Source: an uncultured Selenomonadaceae bacterium
GTDB lineage: Bacteria > Bacillota > Negativicutes > Selenomonadales > Selenomonadaceae
Assembly: GCA_945637225.1 (NCBI GenBank)
Contig: CALZDE010000145.1
Span: 1 to 5,576 of the forward strand
Reading direction: 5' to 3'
DNA: 5,576 bases
Part shown: positions 1 through 5,395 of the stretch, piece by piece
How positions within the stretch are numbered: the first letter of the stretch is position 1
Layout: every line of letters begins with the position of its first letter
Program-made: the position numbers and the translations under genes
Notes under the pieces: model-generated
What the model was told of the DNA's origin: nothing
What the model saw: only the letters and a program-made list of their open reading frames with translations
Database searches by the model: none

Positions 1-30
1 AATGATTACCTGTACTAATTTGTGAGTCTG

Positions 31-51
31 TTACTATTAGGAAAATAGTAA
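31..51. promoter_or_regulatory. Inverted repeat abutting the promoter (candidate operator)
   Basis: TTACTATT (31-38) and AATAGTAA (44-51) are perfect 8-bp inverted arms around a 5-nt centre. The right arm ends exactly where the -35 box begins at 52. No T-run follows, so it is not an intrinsic terminator. The position suits a regulator binding site, but no regulator gene is visible and AT-rich DNA makes such repeats fairly cheap. Confidence 0.35.
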
Positions 52-80
52 TTGCCAAAATCTTTTATATGTAGTAGAAT
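52..80 (+). promoter_or_regulatory. Sigma-A-type promoter, TTGCCA-N17-TAGAAT
   Basis: The -35 box TTGCCA (52-57) and -10 box TAGAAT (75-80) each match consensus at 5 of 6 positions and are separated by the optimal 17 bp. Transcription would start near 87, a few bases before the Shine-Dalgarno GGGGAGG at 95-101. It would serve the small reading frame at 105 and the broken Rpn gene behind it. Confidence 0.6.
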
Positions 81-104
81 GCTGTTAAATGCTTGGGGAG
101 GTGC

Positions 105-212
105 ATGGTATTGCGAAGATATGTGGCAACATTAATCCTTCTGTTGGTGATGATGGCAGCTTCTATTGCATCGACAGCGGCTCTACGTATGGAAAAGACT
201 CTAGAATCATAA
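105..212 (+). CDS. 35-residue signal-peptide-like reading frame, probable 5' remnant of an exported protein gene
   Basis: The frame starts at ATG 105 behind a strong Shine-Dalgarno (GGAGG 97-101). The gap to the ATG is only 3 nt, so TTG at 111, with a 9-nt gap, is an equally good or better start. The peptide has an N-terminal Arg pair, a hydrophobic core (roughly residues 8-22) and an Ala/Ser-rich end resembling a signal peptidase I site. It terminates at TAA 210-212, followed immediately by TAA and TGA in the same frame. The last seven codons (189-209, MEKTLES) look like the N-terminus of an Rpn-family nuclease rather than of a secreted protein. The frame therefore seems to be a junction: the signal-peptide start of one gene joined in frame to the start of the next. 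It may be a genuine short translated product or simply debris; I do not recognise the original secreted gene. Confidence 0.4.
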   Translation: MVLRRYVATLILLLVMMAASIASTAALRMEKTLES

Positions 213-1071
213 TAATGATGTATTTGCAGATATTGTAAATGTTTTAATATTCAAAGGCAAGCATAAGATAAAGCCCGATGAACTGACTAATGCAACAGCA
301 CGTTCACAGTATAAACTGGGGTCGAAAATTCGTGATCAAGAGCGTGATGTGGCTAAATACTGGGGAAACTGTAAGCTGCATATGGCACTTTATGGTATAG
401 AAAATCAGACCAACGTAGATAAGGACATGCCTCTTCGTTGTTTTGGCTATGATGGAGCGGCATACCGTCATCAGTTGACTGAGTTTGAGGAATATACTGA
501 TGAGGAAGGCAATGTACATAAGAAGGATGTTCCTCGCTATCCAGTTATTACGCTGGTATTGTACTTTGGCTCAGGTGAGTGGGATAAGTACAAATATCTC
601 CACGAAACGATGGAAATTGACGAAGATTTACGTGAATACGTTAATGATTACAAGATAAATGTGGTCAGCATATCCAAGCTGGACAGAGCAACAGTAGATA
701 TGTTCACAAGTGATTTCAAGATTGTGGCGGACTATTTTTGGCAGCTGGAGAATAACGGCAATTATGACCCATCGCCACAGGAAATCGAGCATGTTTATGA
801 AATTTGTCAGCTGATGTCATTGTTGACAGGTGATGATCGCTTTGATGATGCGGCTGAAAAGATACTAAATGCAGAGAAGGGAAAGGGTAGTATGTGTAAA
901 GCATTTGATGACGCAGAGGCACGTGGAGAAGCACGTGGAGAAGATAGAATAAATAAATTAAACAGCCTGCTAAAAGAAGCAGGTAGAATTGATGATTTAC
1001 TCAAAGCATGTACCGATAAGGTATTTCAGAAAAAATTGATGGCAGAGTTTGCTTCGCAATTAGCTGTTTGA
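189..1071 (+). pseudogene. Rpn family recombination-promoting nuclease / putative transposase (PD-(D/E)XK), frameshifted near its start
   Basis: The family comprises PD-(D/E)XK DNA endonucleases related to E. coli RpnA-E, which stimulate RecA-independent recombination. Visible landmarks are NDVFADIVNVL (214-246), QERDVAKYW (334-363), the nuclease-like GIENQ with MPLR (394-435), YPVITLVLYFG (538-570), a NDYKINV motif (643-663) and SDFKIVADYF (709-738). A charged tail with two ARGE repeats precedes a short helical end. The N-terminus MEKTLES (189-209) is in another frame. After tca (207-209) four bases stand where a three-base Tyr codon is expected, so deleting one A at 211/212 restores MEKTLES-Y-NDVFADI. 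The downstream frame has no ATG, TTG or GTG before GTG 349, which would cut off the conserved N-terminal strand and helix. A short protein from 349 is possible but would lack part of the fold. The break could also be a sequencing or assembly error. Stop is TGA 1069-1071. Confidence 0.75.
919..942 (+). repeat. Two tandem 12-bp units encoding ARGE-ARGE
   Basis: The 12-mer gcacgtggagaa occurs twice in a row (919-930, 931-942) inside the Rpn C-terminal tail. Short charged repeats of this kind at this position are typical of Rpn-family tails and can change copy number without shifting frame. Confidence 0.6.
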
Positions 1072-1247
1072 TGTAGAGATTAAAGATATTTTGCTAGGAG
1101 TTTGATTATGTGGTTGTGTATCCATTAGTGTATCCATAGCATATGAAAATGATGGAAATAATGTAAAATATGCTAAAAATATAATACATTATAAGTAAAA
1201 TGTACGCTATATGGAAACAAAATAAGCAAAATAGCCCTTAAATATAA
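1072..1247. other. AT-rich non-coding end of the presumed integrated element
   Basis: There is no convincing gene, and no terminator follows the Rpn frame. The stretch holds a 10-bp direct repeat (1116-1137). It also has an isolated perfect -10-like TATAAT at 1180-1185 with no acceptable -35 box 16-18 bp upstream. No tRNA 5' half or D-arm is present before the tRNA fragment that begins at 1248. Confidence 0.5.
1116..1137. repeat. 10-bp direct repeat, possible integrase arm-type sites
   Basis: GTGTATCCAT occurs at 1116-1125 and again at 1128-1137, a 12-bp period. Short direct repeats roughly 100 bp inside an element end are the usual arrangement of arm-type binding sites for tyrosine integrases. 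That role is inferred from the position relative to the tRNA fragment; no integrase is in view. Confidence 0.35.
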
Positions 1248-1292
1248 CTCCTAAGCAGGGGGTCGCGCGTTCGAATCGCGCCAATCGCACCA
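1248..1292 (+). other. 3' fragment of tRNA-Arg(CCT), probable attachment site (attL/attR) of an integrated element
   Basis: The 45 bases read as the 3' portion of a tRNA. The anticodon loop CTCCTAA (1248-1254) carries anticodon CCT, followed by the 3' anticodon stem GCAGG (1255-1259) and a 5-nt variable loop (1260-1264). The T-arm is GCGCG, TTCGAAT, CGCGC (1265-1281). The 3' acceptor strand CAATCGC (1282-1288), discriminator A and encoded CCA (1290-1292) complete it. The 5' half is absent: no GCGATTG acceptor strand, no D-arm, and the six bases before the loop do not pair with GCAGG. A break at the edge of the anticodon loop matches tyrosine-recombinase integration into tRNA genes, where the element restores the intact tRNA at one end and leaves this duplicated 3' piece at the other. 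By that logic the intact tRNA and the element lie to the left. Confidence 0.8.
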
Positions 1293-1307
1293 TTCTTTGA
1301 CAACACT

Positions 1308-1337
1308 CCCTTGGGCTGAAGCTCAGGGGATTTTTTT
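1308..1337 (+). terminator. Intrinsic terminator downstream of the tRNA fragment
   Basis: CCCTTGGGCT (1308-1317) pairs with AGCTCAGGGG (1320-1329), with two G-T pairs and a very tight loop (four bases if the last pair opens). Seven T follow at 1331-1337. It starts 15 bp after the tRNA CCA, so it is most simply the original terminator of the intact tRNA gene. It also sits just 22 bp before the next start codon. Confidence 0.75.
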
Positions 1338-1359
1338 AAGATAATTTTGGAGGATAAAG

Positions 1360-2376
1360 ATGGACGTAGATTTTCATTATGGAACTATATATGTACTGGC
1401 TCGCTGGGCTAAGTTTTGTGCGGCTAATTCTCATGTAATAGCTTGCAGTTCTCAGATGGTAGATGATAACTTTGACGATAACCCTTTCTCTGATGCGGCA
1501 GAAGAAGCCAACATAGCTCAGGGAATAAATGTTCGTTATTCCTGTCAGAATGTATGGAATAATGTTACTGGCAAGGGCAATGCAGAAATATGGGTTCCTT
1601 TCCACTTTCTGCCTGGTATGCAGGGCGAAACGGATGCAGAGCGTCTTATCTGCAAAAAGCACAGTGTTCTTTCCGAAGCATTGAAAAACAGGCTTTTGGA
1701 GACTACATTGGACAATGCACGTTTTGGCTTCCGTTTGGGCGTTGGTCTGCATGTTTTTGCGGATACGTGGGCTCATCAGGAATTTGCTGGTATTAATAAT
1801 ACTATCAATGAAGTACAGAATTTGATTTTTTCCAGTCAGGGTTCCTTGGTACAGAAAGTGCTCAGTGATTTAGCTAATGACAGTTTTGTGGAGAAAGTCA
1901 GCAAGTTTATGACAAGCGTTTTACCATTAGGTCATGCGGCGGCGGTGCATTGTCCTGATATGCCTTATATTTGGTGGAAGAGCGGTGAACGTTTCTCAGA
2001 TGGCAGGAAAAACTGGGATGAATTCATGGAGGCTTCCGAAGAGATTTTCCGTATATTGCAGGCAGTCAGCTGTGAGCCTGTAACTGGTCTTTCAGATGAG
2101 CAGAAGAAGCTTTTATACCGTTGCTTTAAGGGTATTCAGTATGAGGATTGCGAGGAGCGTCTGAAGGTATGGGAGAAGCGTATTCATCAGAATTTCTTTA
2201 AGTTTGAGGACTTTAATGAGTATGATGAAACTGTATCTTATAGCGCCGGCTATATCATGGGGGATATTGATTTCCGCAAGAAGTTCTACGATGAGATTAA
2301 CGACCATTTTGACTGGGTTTTAGAACAGCTTGAGGAACATGACATGTTTGTTTTGAAAAGTGAAGCAATTTACTAA
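1360..2376 (+). CDS. DUF6765-like protein, putative metal-binding, function unknown
   Basis: The 338-residue protein has no signal peptide or membrane segment and is probably cytoplasmic. The start is ATG 1360 with GGAGG at 1349-1353 and a 6-nt gap. It resembles the DUF6765 family from memory. The family-type signature begins with DFHY (residues 4-7), H25 and a Q32-x2-D35-D36 group. It continues with W78 and FHFLPG (81-86), then GLHVFADTWAHQEFAG (129-144) with H131, D135 and H139. A GHAAAVHCPDMPY stretch (191-203) supplies two more His. The spaced His/Asp residues in helical contexts recall alpha-helical zinc enzymes such as phospholipase C or S1/P1 nuclease, but this is an analogy, not a demonstrated homology. 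No terminator separates it from the ATP-grasp gene 92 bp downstream, so co-transcription is likely. Its own promoter is not evident: a strong terminator ends 22 bp before the start codon. Confidence 0.7.
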   Translation: MDVDFHYGTIYVLARWAKFCAANSHVIACSSQMVDDNFDDNPFSDAAEEANIAQGINVRYSCQNVWNNVTGKGNAEIWVPFHFLPGMQGETDAERLICKKHSVLSEALKNRLLETTLDNARFGFRLGVGLHVFADTWAHQEFAGINNTINEVQNLIFSSQGSLVQKVLSDLANDSFVEKVSKFMTSVLPLGHAAAVHCPDMPYIWWKSGERFSDGRKNWDEFMEASEEIFRILQAVSCEPVTGLSDEQKKLLYRCFKGIQYEDCEERLKVWEKRIHQNFFKFEDFNEYDETVSYSAGYIMGDIDFRKKFYDEINDHFDWVLEQLEEHDMFVLKSEAIY

Positions 2377-2410
2377 TTAATATTTTTATATTTTAGCAGG
2401 AAAAAGAGTC

Positions 2411-2439
2411 TTGTATAGCGAATGTAAATTATTAAGAAT
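2411..2439 (+). promoter_or_regulatory. Weak candidate promoter, TTGTAT-N17-AAGAAT
   Basis: TTGTAT (2411-2416) is followed by 17 bp and AAGAAT (2434-2439), each about 4 of 6 matches to consensus. It lies in the 92-bp gap before the ATP-grasp gene. It could give that gene its own transcript, but matches this weak are common in AT-rich gaps. Confidence 0.25.
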
Positions 2440-2468
2440 GTAAAATTGAAACAAGGAGCGATATATAA

Positions 2469-3668
2469 ATGAAAAATGTTATTTTTATTTCCCCGAATTT
2501 CCCTACTAACTATTGGATGTTCTGTAAAGAGCTGAAGGAAAATGGCTTGAACGTATTGGGTATTGGCGATCAGCCTTACCATGAGCTTTCTCCTGAGCTG
2601 AAGGACAGTCTTACAGAATACTATAAGGTAGACAGTCTGGGCAATTATGATAATGTTTTCCGTGCAGTTGCTTTCTTCAGCCACAAGTATGGCAAGGTTG
2701 ACTTCCTGGAGTCAAACAATGAATTCTGGCTTGAGCAGGATGCTAAACTGCGTGAGGATTTCAATATTCCAGGTCTTCATCCAGCAGATATGGACAAGAT
2801 CAAGCACAAGTCCAAGATGAAGGAGTATTACCATCAGGCTGGTCTCGTTACTGCCCGTTACCATATGGTTGACCAGTGGAATGACTGCATTGATTTTATT
2901 CGTACCGTTGGTTATCCTGTTGTTGTAAAGCCGGATAATGGTGTAGGTGCTTCTCATACTTACAAGCTGAAGTGCGATGATGACCTGCGTCATTTCTTAG
3001 AGGAGCGTTATCGTGAATATCCAGATGTTCCTTACATCATGGAAGAATTTGTTAATGCTACTGTTAATACCTATGATGCAATTGTTGGACCAGAGGGCAA
3101 TATTCTTTTCGAGACAGGCAATGTTACTGTAGATTCCATTATGGATACCGTAGCAAACTGCTCTGAGTCTATCTGCTATATCCGCAAGGAACTTCCACAG
3201 GATATTATTGATGCAGGCAAGGCTACTATCAAGGCTTTCGGCATTAAGAACCGCTTTGTTCATTTAGAGTTCTTCCGTCTCAATGAGGATCAGGAAGGTC
3301 TGGGCAAGAAGGGTCAGGTTATGGCTCTTGAAGTAAATATGCGCCCAGCAGGTGTATTTATTCCTGACATGATGAATTATGCTCATTCTACCAATGTATA
3401 TAAGATTTGGGCAGATATGGTAGCTTATGGCAGTACCTTACAGCCTCAGTTCGGTCATCAGTTCTGTATCTTCATTGGCAGACGTGACAACAAGGCTTAC
3501 ATCAATGATATGCAGGCTATCAGCAATAAGTATGGCAATAAGATTAAGAGCATAGAGCGTCTGGCTGATGCTGTTTCTGCCGCTATGGGTAATGTTGTGT
3601 ATATCGCTACTTTTGATACTGAGGATGAATTGAACGGTTTCATCAAGGATATGGTAGCTTCCTACTAA
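2469..3668 (+). CDS. ATP-grasp domain protein (carboxylate-amine ligase-like), substrate unknown
   Basis: The 399-residue cytoplasmic protein starts at ATG 2469 with AAGGAG at 2453-2458. The layout is that of ATP-grasp ligases, which activate a carboxylate as an acylphosphate and join it to an amine or thiol. Residues 1-100 form a Rossmann-like preATP-grasp domain (VIFISPNFP, then GIGDQP). HKSKMKEYY near 113-121 marks the domain linker. VVVKPDNGVGAS (151-162) is the nucleotide-binding strand and glycine loop with K154. MEEFV (191-195) is the adenine-hinge region. Mg-binding residues are probably E267 in LEFFR, and E288 and N290 in LEVNMRP, with R292. After residue 300 a C-terminal domain replaces the tandem half of carbamoyl-phosphate synthase, so it is a stand-alone CarB-like relative, not CarB. 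The active-site set looks complete. The upstream DUF6765-like gene is its only partner and gives no substrate clue. Confidence 0.85.
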   Translation: MKNVIFISPNFPTNYWMFCKELKENGLNVLGIGDQPYHELSPELKDSLTEYYKVDSLGNYDNVFRAVAFFSHKYGKVDFLESNNEFWLEQDAKLREDFNIPGLHPADMDKIKHKSKMKEYYHQAGLVTARYHMVDQWNDCIDFIRTVGYPVVVKPDNGVGASHTYKLKCDDDLRHFLEERYREYPDVPYIMEEFVNATVNTYDAIVGPEGNILFETGNVTVDSIMDTVANCSESICYIRKELPQDIIDAGKATIKAFGIKNRFVHLEFFRLNEDQEGLGKKGQVMALEVNMRPAGVFIPDMMNYAHSTNVYKIWADMVAYGSTLQPQFGHQFCIFIGRRDNKAYINDMQAISNKYGNKIKSIERLADAVSAAMGNVVYIATFDTEDELNGFIKDMVASY

Positions 3669-3684
3669 TTTACGAAATTAAAGC

Positions 3685-3722
3685 AATCCTGTATGGGAGA
3701 AAATTTCATGCAGGATTTTTTT
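3685..3722 (+). terminator. Intrinsic terminator of the DUF6765/ATP-grasp unit
   Basis: AATCCTGTATG (3685-3695) pairs with CATGCAGGATT (3707-3717), 11 bp including one G-T pair, around an 11-nt loop. The T-run 3716-3722 follows, then another run of T after ATC. It begins 16 bp after the ATP-grasp stop codon. Confidence 0.85.
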
Positions 3723-3764
3723 ATCTTTTTAATCTAAATCTAATGAACTTAATGATTTTTTAAC

Positions 3765-3793
3765 TTGTATTTTCTAAAATTAAATAGTATAAT
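3765..3793 (+). promoter_or_regulatory. Sigma-A-type promoter, TTGTAT-N17-TATAAT
   Basis: TTGTAT (3765-3770) and a perfect -10 box TATAAT (3788-3793) are spaced by exactly 17 bp in AT-rich DNA just after the preceding terminator. The predicted start near 3800 leaves a leader of about 70 nt before the secreted-protein gene. I see no riboswitch-like fold in that leader. Confidence 0.7.
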
Positions 3794-3871
3794 AAATTTA
3801 ACGATATGGGGAATGATGAACTGAGAAAATTAAGTTTATTGTTTGCGTAATTATTACATAGGGGAGAGATT

Positions 3872-4708
3872 ATGATGAAGAAAATTATTACGCTTTTGAC
3901 AATGGTATTTATGCTTGCTATGAGCTGTGTGGCTTTTGCAGCTACCGATATTTCAAGCGGCAGTGTGCAGGCAGAGGGCTTTGGTGCTCCAAATCAGCCA
4001 GTTGGACCTGGTTATCGTGCAGCAAAGGCAGATGCTATGCGAAACATTTTGGAAGAAATTAAGGAAGTAAACATTGACTCTGAAACTACTGTAGAGTATG
4101 GTCTTACTACTAGTGATGTAATTAGAACAAAGGTTAATGGTGCTCTTAAGGGAGCGAGAGAAGTTAAGAGATGGAGAGATGCTGAAGGTTACCATGTAGT
4201 TATGGAGCTGGGCGTTTTCGGTGGTGCAGGAAGCTTAGCTGATGCAGTTATTCCAAGTGTTCCACAGGTTGACCTGCCTGAGCCTTCCATTTTCCAGAAT
4301 ACAACTACCACTACAACAACTACCACCACTACCACTAATATTCCTTCCAGCCCTGTAGTTCCAGTAACTGCTCCAGTTCGTGGCAACTACACTGGTCTTA
4401 TCGTAGATTGCACTGGTCTTGGTCTTTCTACCGCTATGGCTCCTGGTATCTATTCCGAAAATCAGAGTGTTGTTTATGGTCTCCAGCATGTAAGCCATGA
4501 GCAGGTTATCAGCCGTGGTTATGTTGGTTATTCCAATGGCATGAGCAATGTATCTCGTGCAGGCTCCAATCCTTTAATCGTAAAAGCTACTGGTCTTCGT
4601 GACCATGCAATCCGTCCTGTAATTTCCGATGCAGATGCTATGACCGTCCTTTCTGAGAACAAGGCAACTGGCTTCCTTAACAACGGTAATGTAGTATTCA
4701 TGAGATAA
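3872..4708 (+). CDS. Secreted LPP20/FlgT-N-like protein with a polythreonine linker
   Basis: The 278-residue protein starts at ATG 3872, or at the adjacent ATG 3875, behind GGGGAG at 3861-3866. A signal peptide covers residues 1-23, with a basic start, hydrophobic core and AFA-A cleavage site. C19 sits in a poor lipobox, so lipidation is unlikely but not excluded. Residues 47-117 resemble the LPP20/FlgT N-terminal domain: A-K-A-D-A-M-R-N-I-L-E, a T-V-E-Y strand, then a KGAREVKRW and GYHVVMELGVFG ending. A Pro/Thr linker (118-171) contains twelve consecutive Thr (144-155). The C-terminal domain (172-278) begins YTGLIVDCTGLG and includes RAGSNPL and a NKATGFLNNGNVVFMR end, a pattern I associate with envelope proteins in Negativicutes and Deltaproteobacteria. 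It acts outside the cytoplasmic membrane, but its role is unknown; LPP20-type domains are linked to surface or flagellar structures. It is probably monocistronic. Confidence 0.75.
   Translation: MMKKIITLLTMVFMLAMSCVAFAATDISSGSVQAEGFGAPNQPVGPGYRAAKADAMRNILEEIKEVNIDSETTVEYGLTTSDVIRTKVNGALKGAREVKRWRDAEGYHVVMELGVFGGAGSLADAVIPSVPQVDLPEPSIFQNTTTTTTTTTTTTNIPSSPVVPVTAPVRGNYTGLIVDCTGLGLSTAMAPGIYSENQSVVYGLQHVSHEQVISRGYVGYSNGMSNVSRAGSNPLIVKATGLRDHAIRPVISDADAMTVLSENKATGFLNNGNVVFMR
4301..4336 (+). repeat. ACN triplet repeat encoding twelve threonines
   Basis: Twelve consecutive ACN codons use a mixture of ACA, ACT and ACC. Copy-number change would lengthen or shorten the linker without a frameshift. The mixed third positions make simple strand slippage less likely than in a pure triplet tract and suggest selection for Thr itself. 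Confidence 0.85.
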
Positions 4709-4724
4709 TTTGAGCAAAAAAATC

Positions 4725-4762
4725 GAAGCATACTGGATTTTGTGTCCGGTGTGCTTCTTTTT
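4725..4762. terminator. Bidirectional intrinsic terminator between convergent genes
   Basis: GAAGCATACTGGA (4725-4737) pairs over 13 bp, with two G-T pairs, with TCCGGTGTGCTTC (4745-4757) around a 7-nt loop. Five T (4758-4762) follow for the plus strand. A seven-A run (4716-4722) precedes the stem and becomes a T-run for the minus strand, though offset by two bases. It serves both the secreted-protein gene and the convergent minus-strand gene. Confidence 0.85.
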
Positions 4763-4777
4763 AGTTTGGTGAAGTAT

Positions 4778-5368
4778 TTAATTCAACTTTTGTGCAAGGT
4801 CAGCTGATGTTTTTTTGGGAATGCTCAGAGCGACCTTTTCTACAGCTGCAGCATTTTTTCTCATATTCTCTGATGTGTGCTTTTGCCATACTGCTTGAAG
4901 ATTTTTCATAAAGGTATCAGGGTCAGTATTTTTTTCTAATGCTTTATTTACATTTTTTATGAGGAATTTGTGGAACTGATTGCTCAGGCTGACAGTACGC
5001 TGTGCCAAAAGTACCTGCAGGGTGGTATCTACCAGATAAAGATGGATGGCAGGGTCTTTTAGGCTTTTTTCGGTTGGAAGCTGGTCGTTAGGAAGCAGAT
5101 GAAGTGCTAAAGGTGCATCACCCCAGCCGGCTTTGAAAATGCCGTCAATCTGATAAAGAAGGAACAGTATTCCCTTTTCTTCAAATAGGGCTAATTCCAT
5201 TTTGCCGGTACGGAAGGCTTCAATAGCAATAATATCTGTGTGACTTAGCTGTAAAATAAACATGATACCGTTGGAATCTACCTGAAAAAGTCCGCCGTCT
5301 CCCTGATTTTTTATAGGCAAAGGAAATTTCTCTCCTACCTGAAAGCTGATAGTATCTTTATCTGACAT
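4778..5368 (-). CDS. Hypothetical protein, 196 residues, family not recognised
   Basis: The minus-strand frame starts at ATG 5368-5366 with a strong Shine-Dalgarno AGGGGG (5381-5376) and a 7-nt gap. It ends at TAA 4780-4778, 15 bp from the shared terminator. The protein has no signal peptide, no membrane helix and no cysteine, so it is probably a soluble cytoplasmic protein. The first 125 residues look beta-rich: alternating hydrophobic strands such as GIMFILQL (34-41) and ILFLLYQI, a GDGG turn at 23-26 and a GWGDAPLALHLL segment. Residues 126 to the end look helical and charged, rich in Lys, Asn and Ala. I see no catalytic motif and assign no function. It reads as an intact, well-started gene whose upstream DNA is the 63-bp tandem repeat, so its promoter and control must lie in or beyond that repeat. 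Confidence 0.75.
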   Translation of the reverse strand: MSDKDTISFQVGEKFPLPIKNQGDGGLFQVDSNGIMFILQLSHTDIIAIEAFRTGKMELALFEEKGILFLLYQIDGIFKAGWGDAPLALHLLPNDQLPTEKSLKDPAIHLYLVDTTLQVLLAQRTVSLSNQFHKFLIKNVNKALEKNTDPDTFMKNLQAVWQKHTSENMRKNAAAVEKVALSIPKKTSADLAQKLN

Positions 5369-5395
5369 ATAATAGCCCCCTAATAAAATGGAAAT

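Noticed and set aside
207..216. Programmed +1 frameshift linking MEKTLES to the Rpn frame
   Set aside because: The P-site codon UCA would have to re-pair on CAU, a poor match, and the stop is UAA followed by further stops. A simple indel explains it better.
1096..1128. AGGAG plus ATG 1108 encoding a six-residue leader peptide (MWLCIH)
   Set aside because: There is no attenuator structure after it and no regulated gene directly downstream; it overlaps the direct repeat and is likely chance.
1200..1292. Complete tRNA gene, or a tRNA split by a group I intron in its anticodon loop
   Set aside because: No 5' acceptor strand GCGATTG, D-arm or 5' anticodon stem lies upstream. The 176-bp gap back to the Rpn gene is too short and unstructured for a group I intron plus a 5' half.
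1297..1302. Perfect -35 hexamer TTGACA as a promoter for the DUF6765-like gene
   Set aside because: No -10-like hexamer lies 16-18 bp downstream, because that position falls inside the terminator stem.
1336..1776. 146-residue minus-strand frame opposite the DUF6765-like gene
   Set aside because: It is the antisense shadow of a well-supported gene, has no ribosome site and resembles no protein I recognise.
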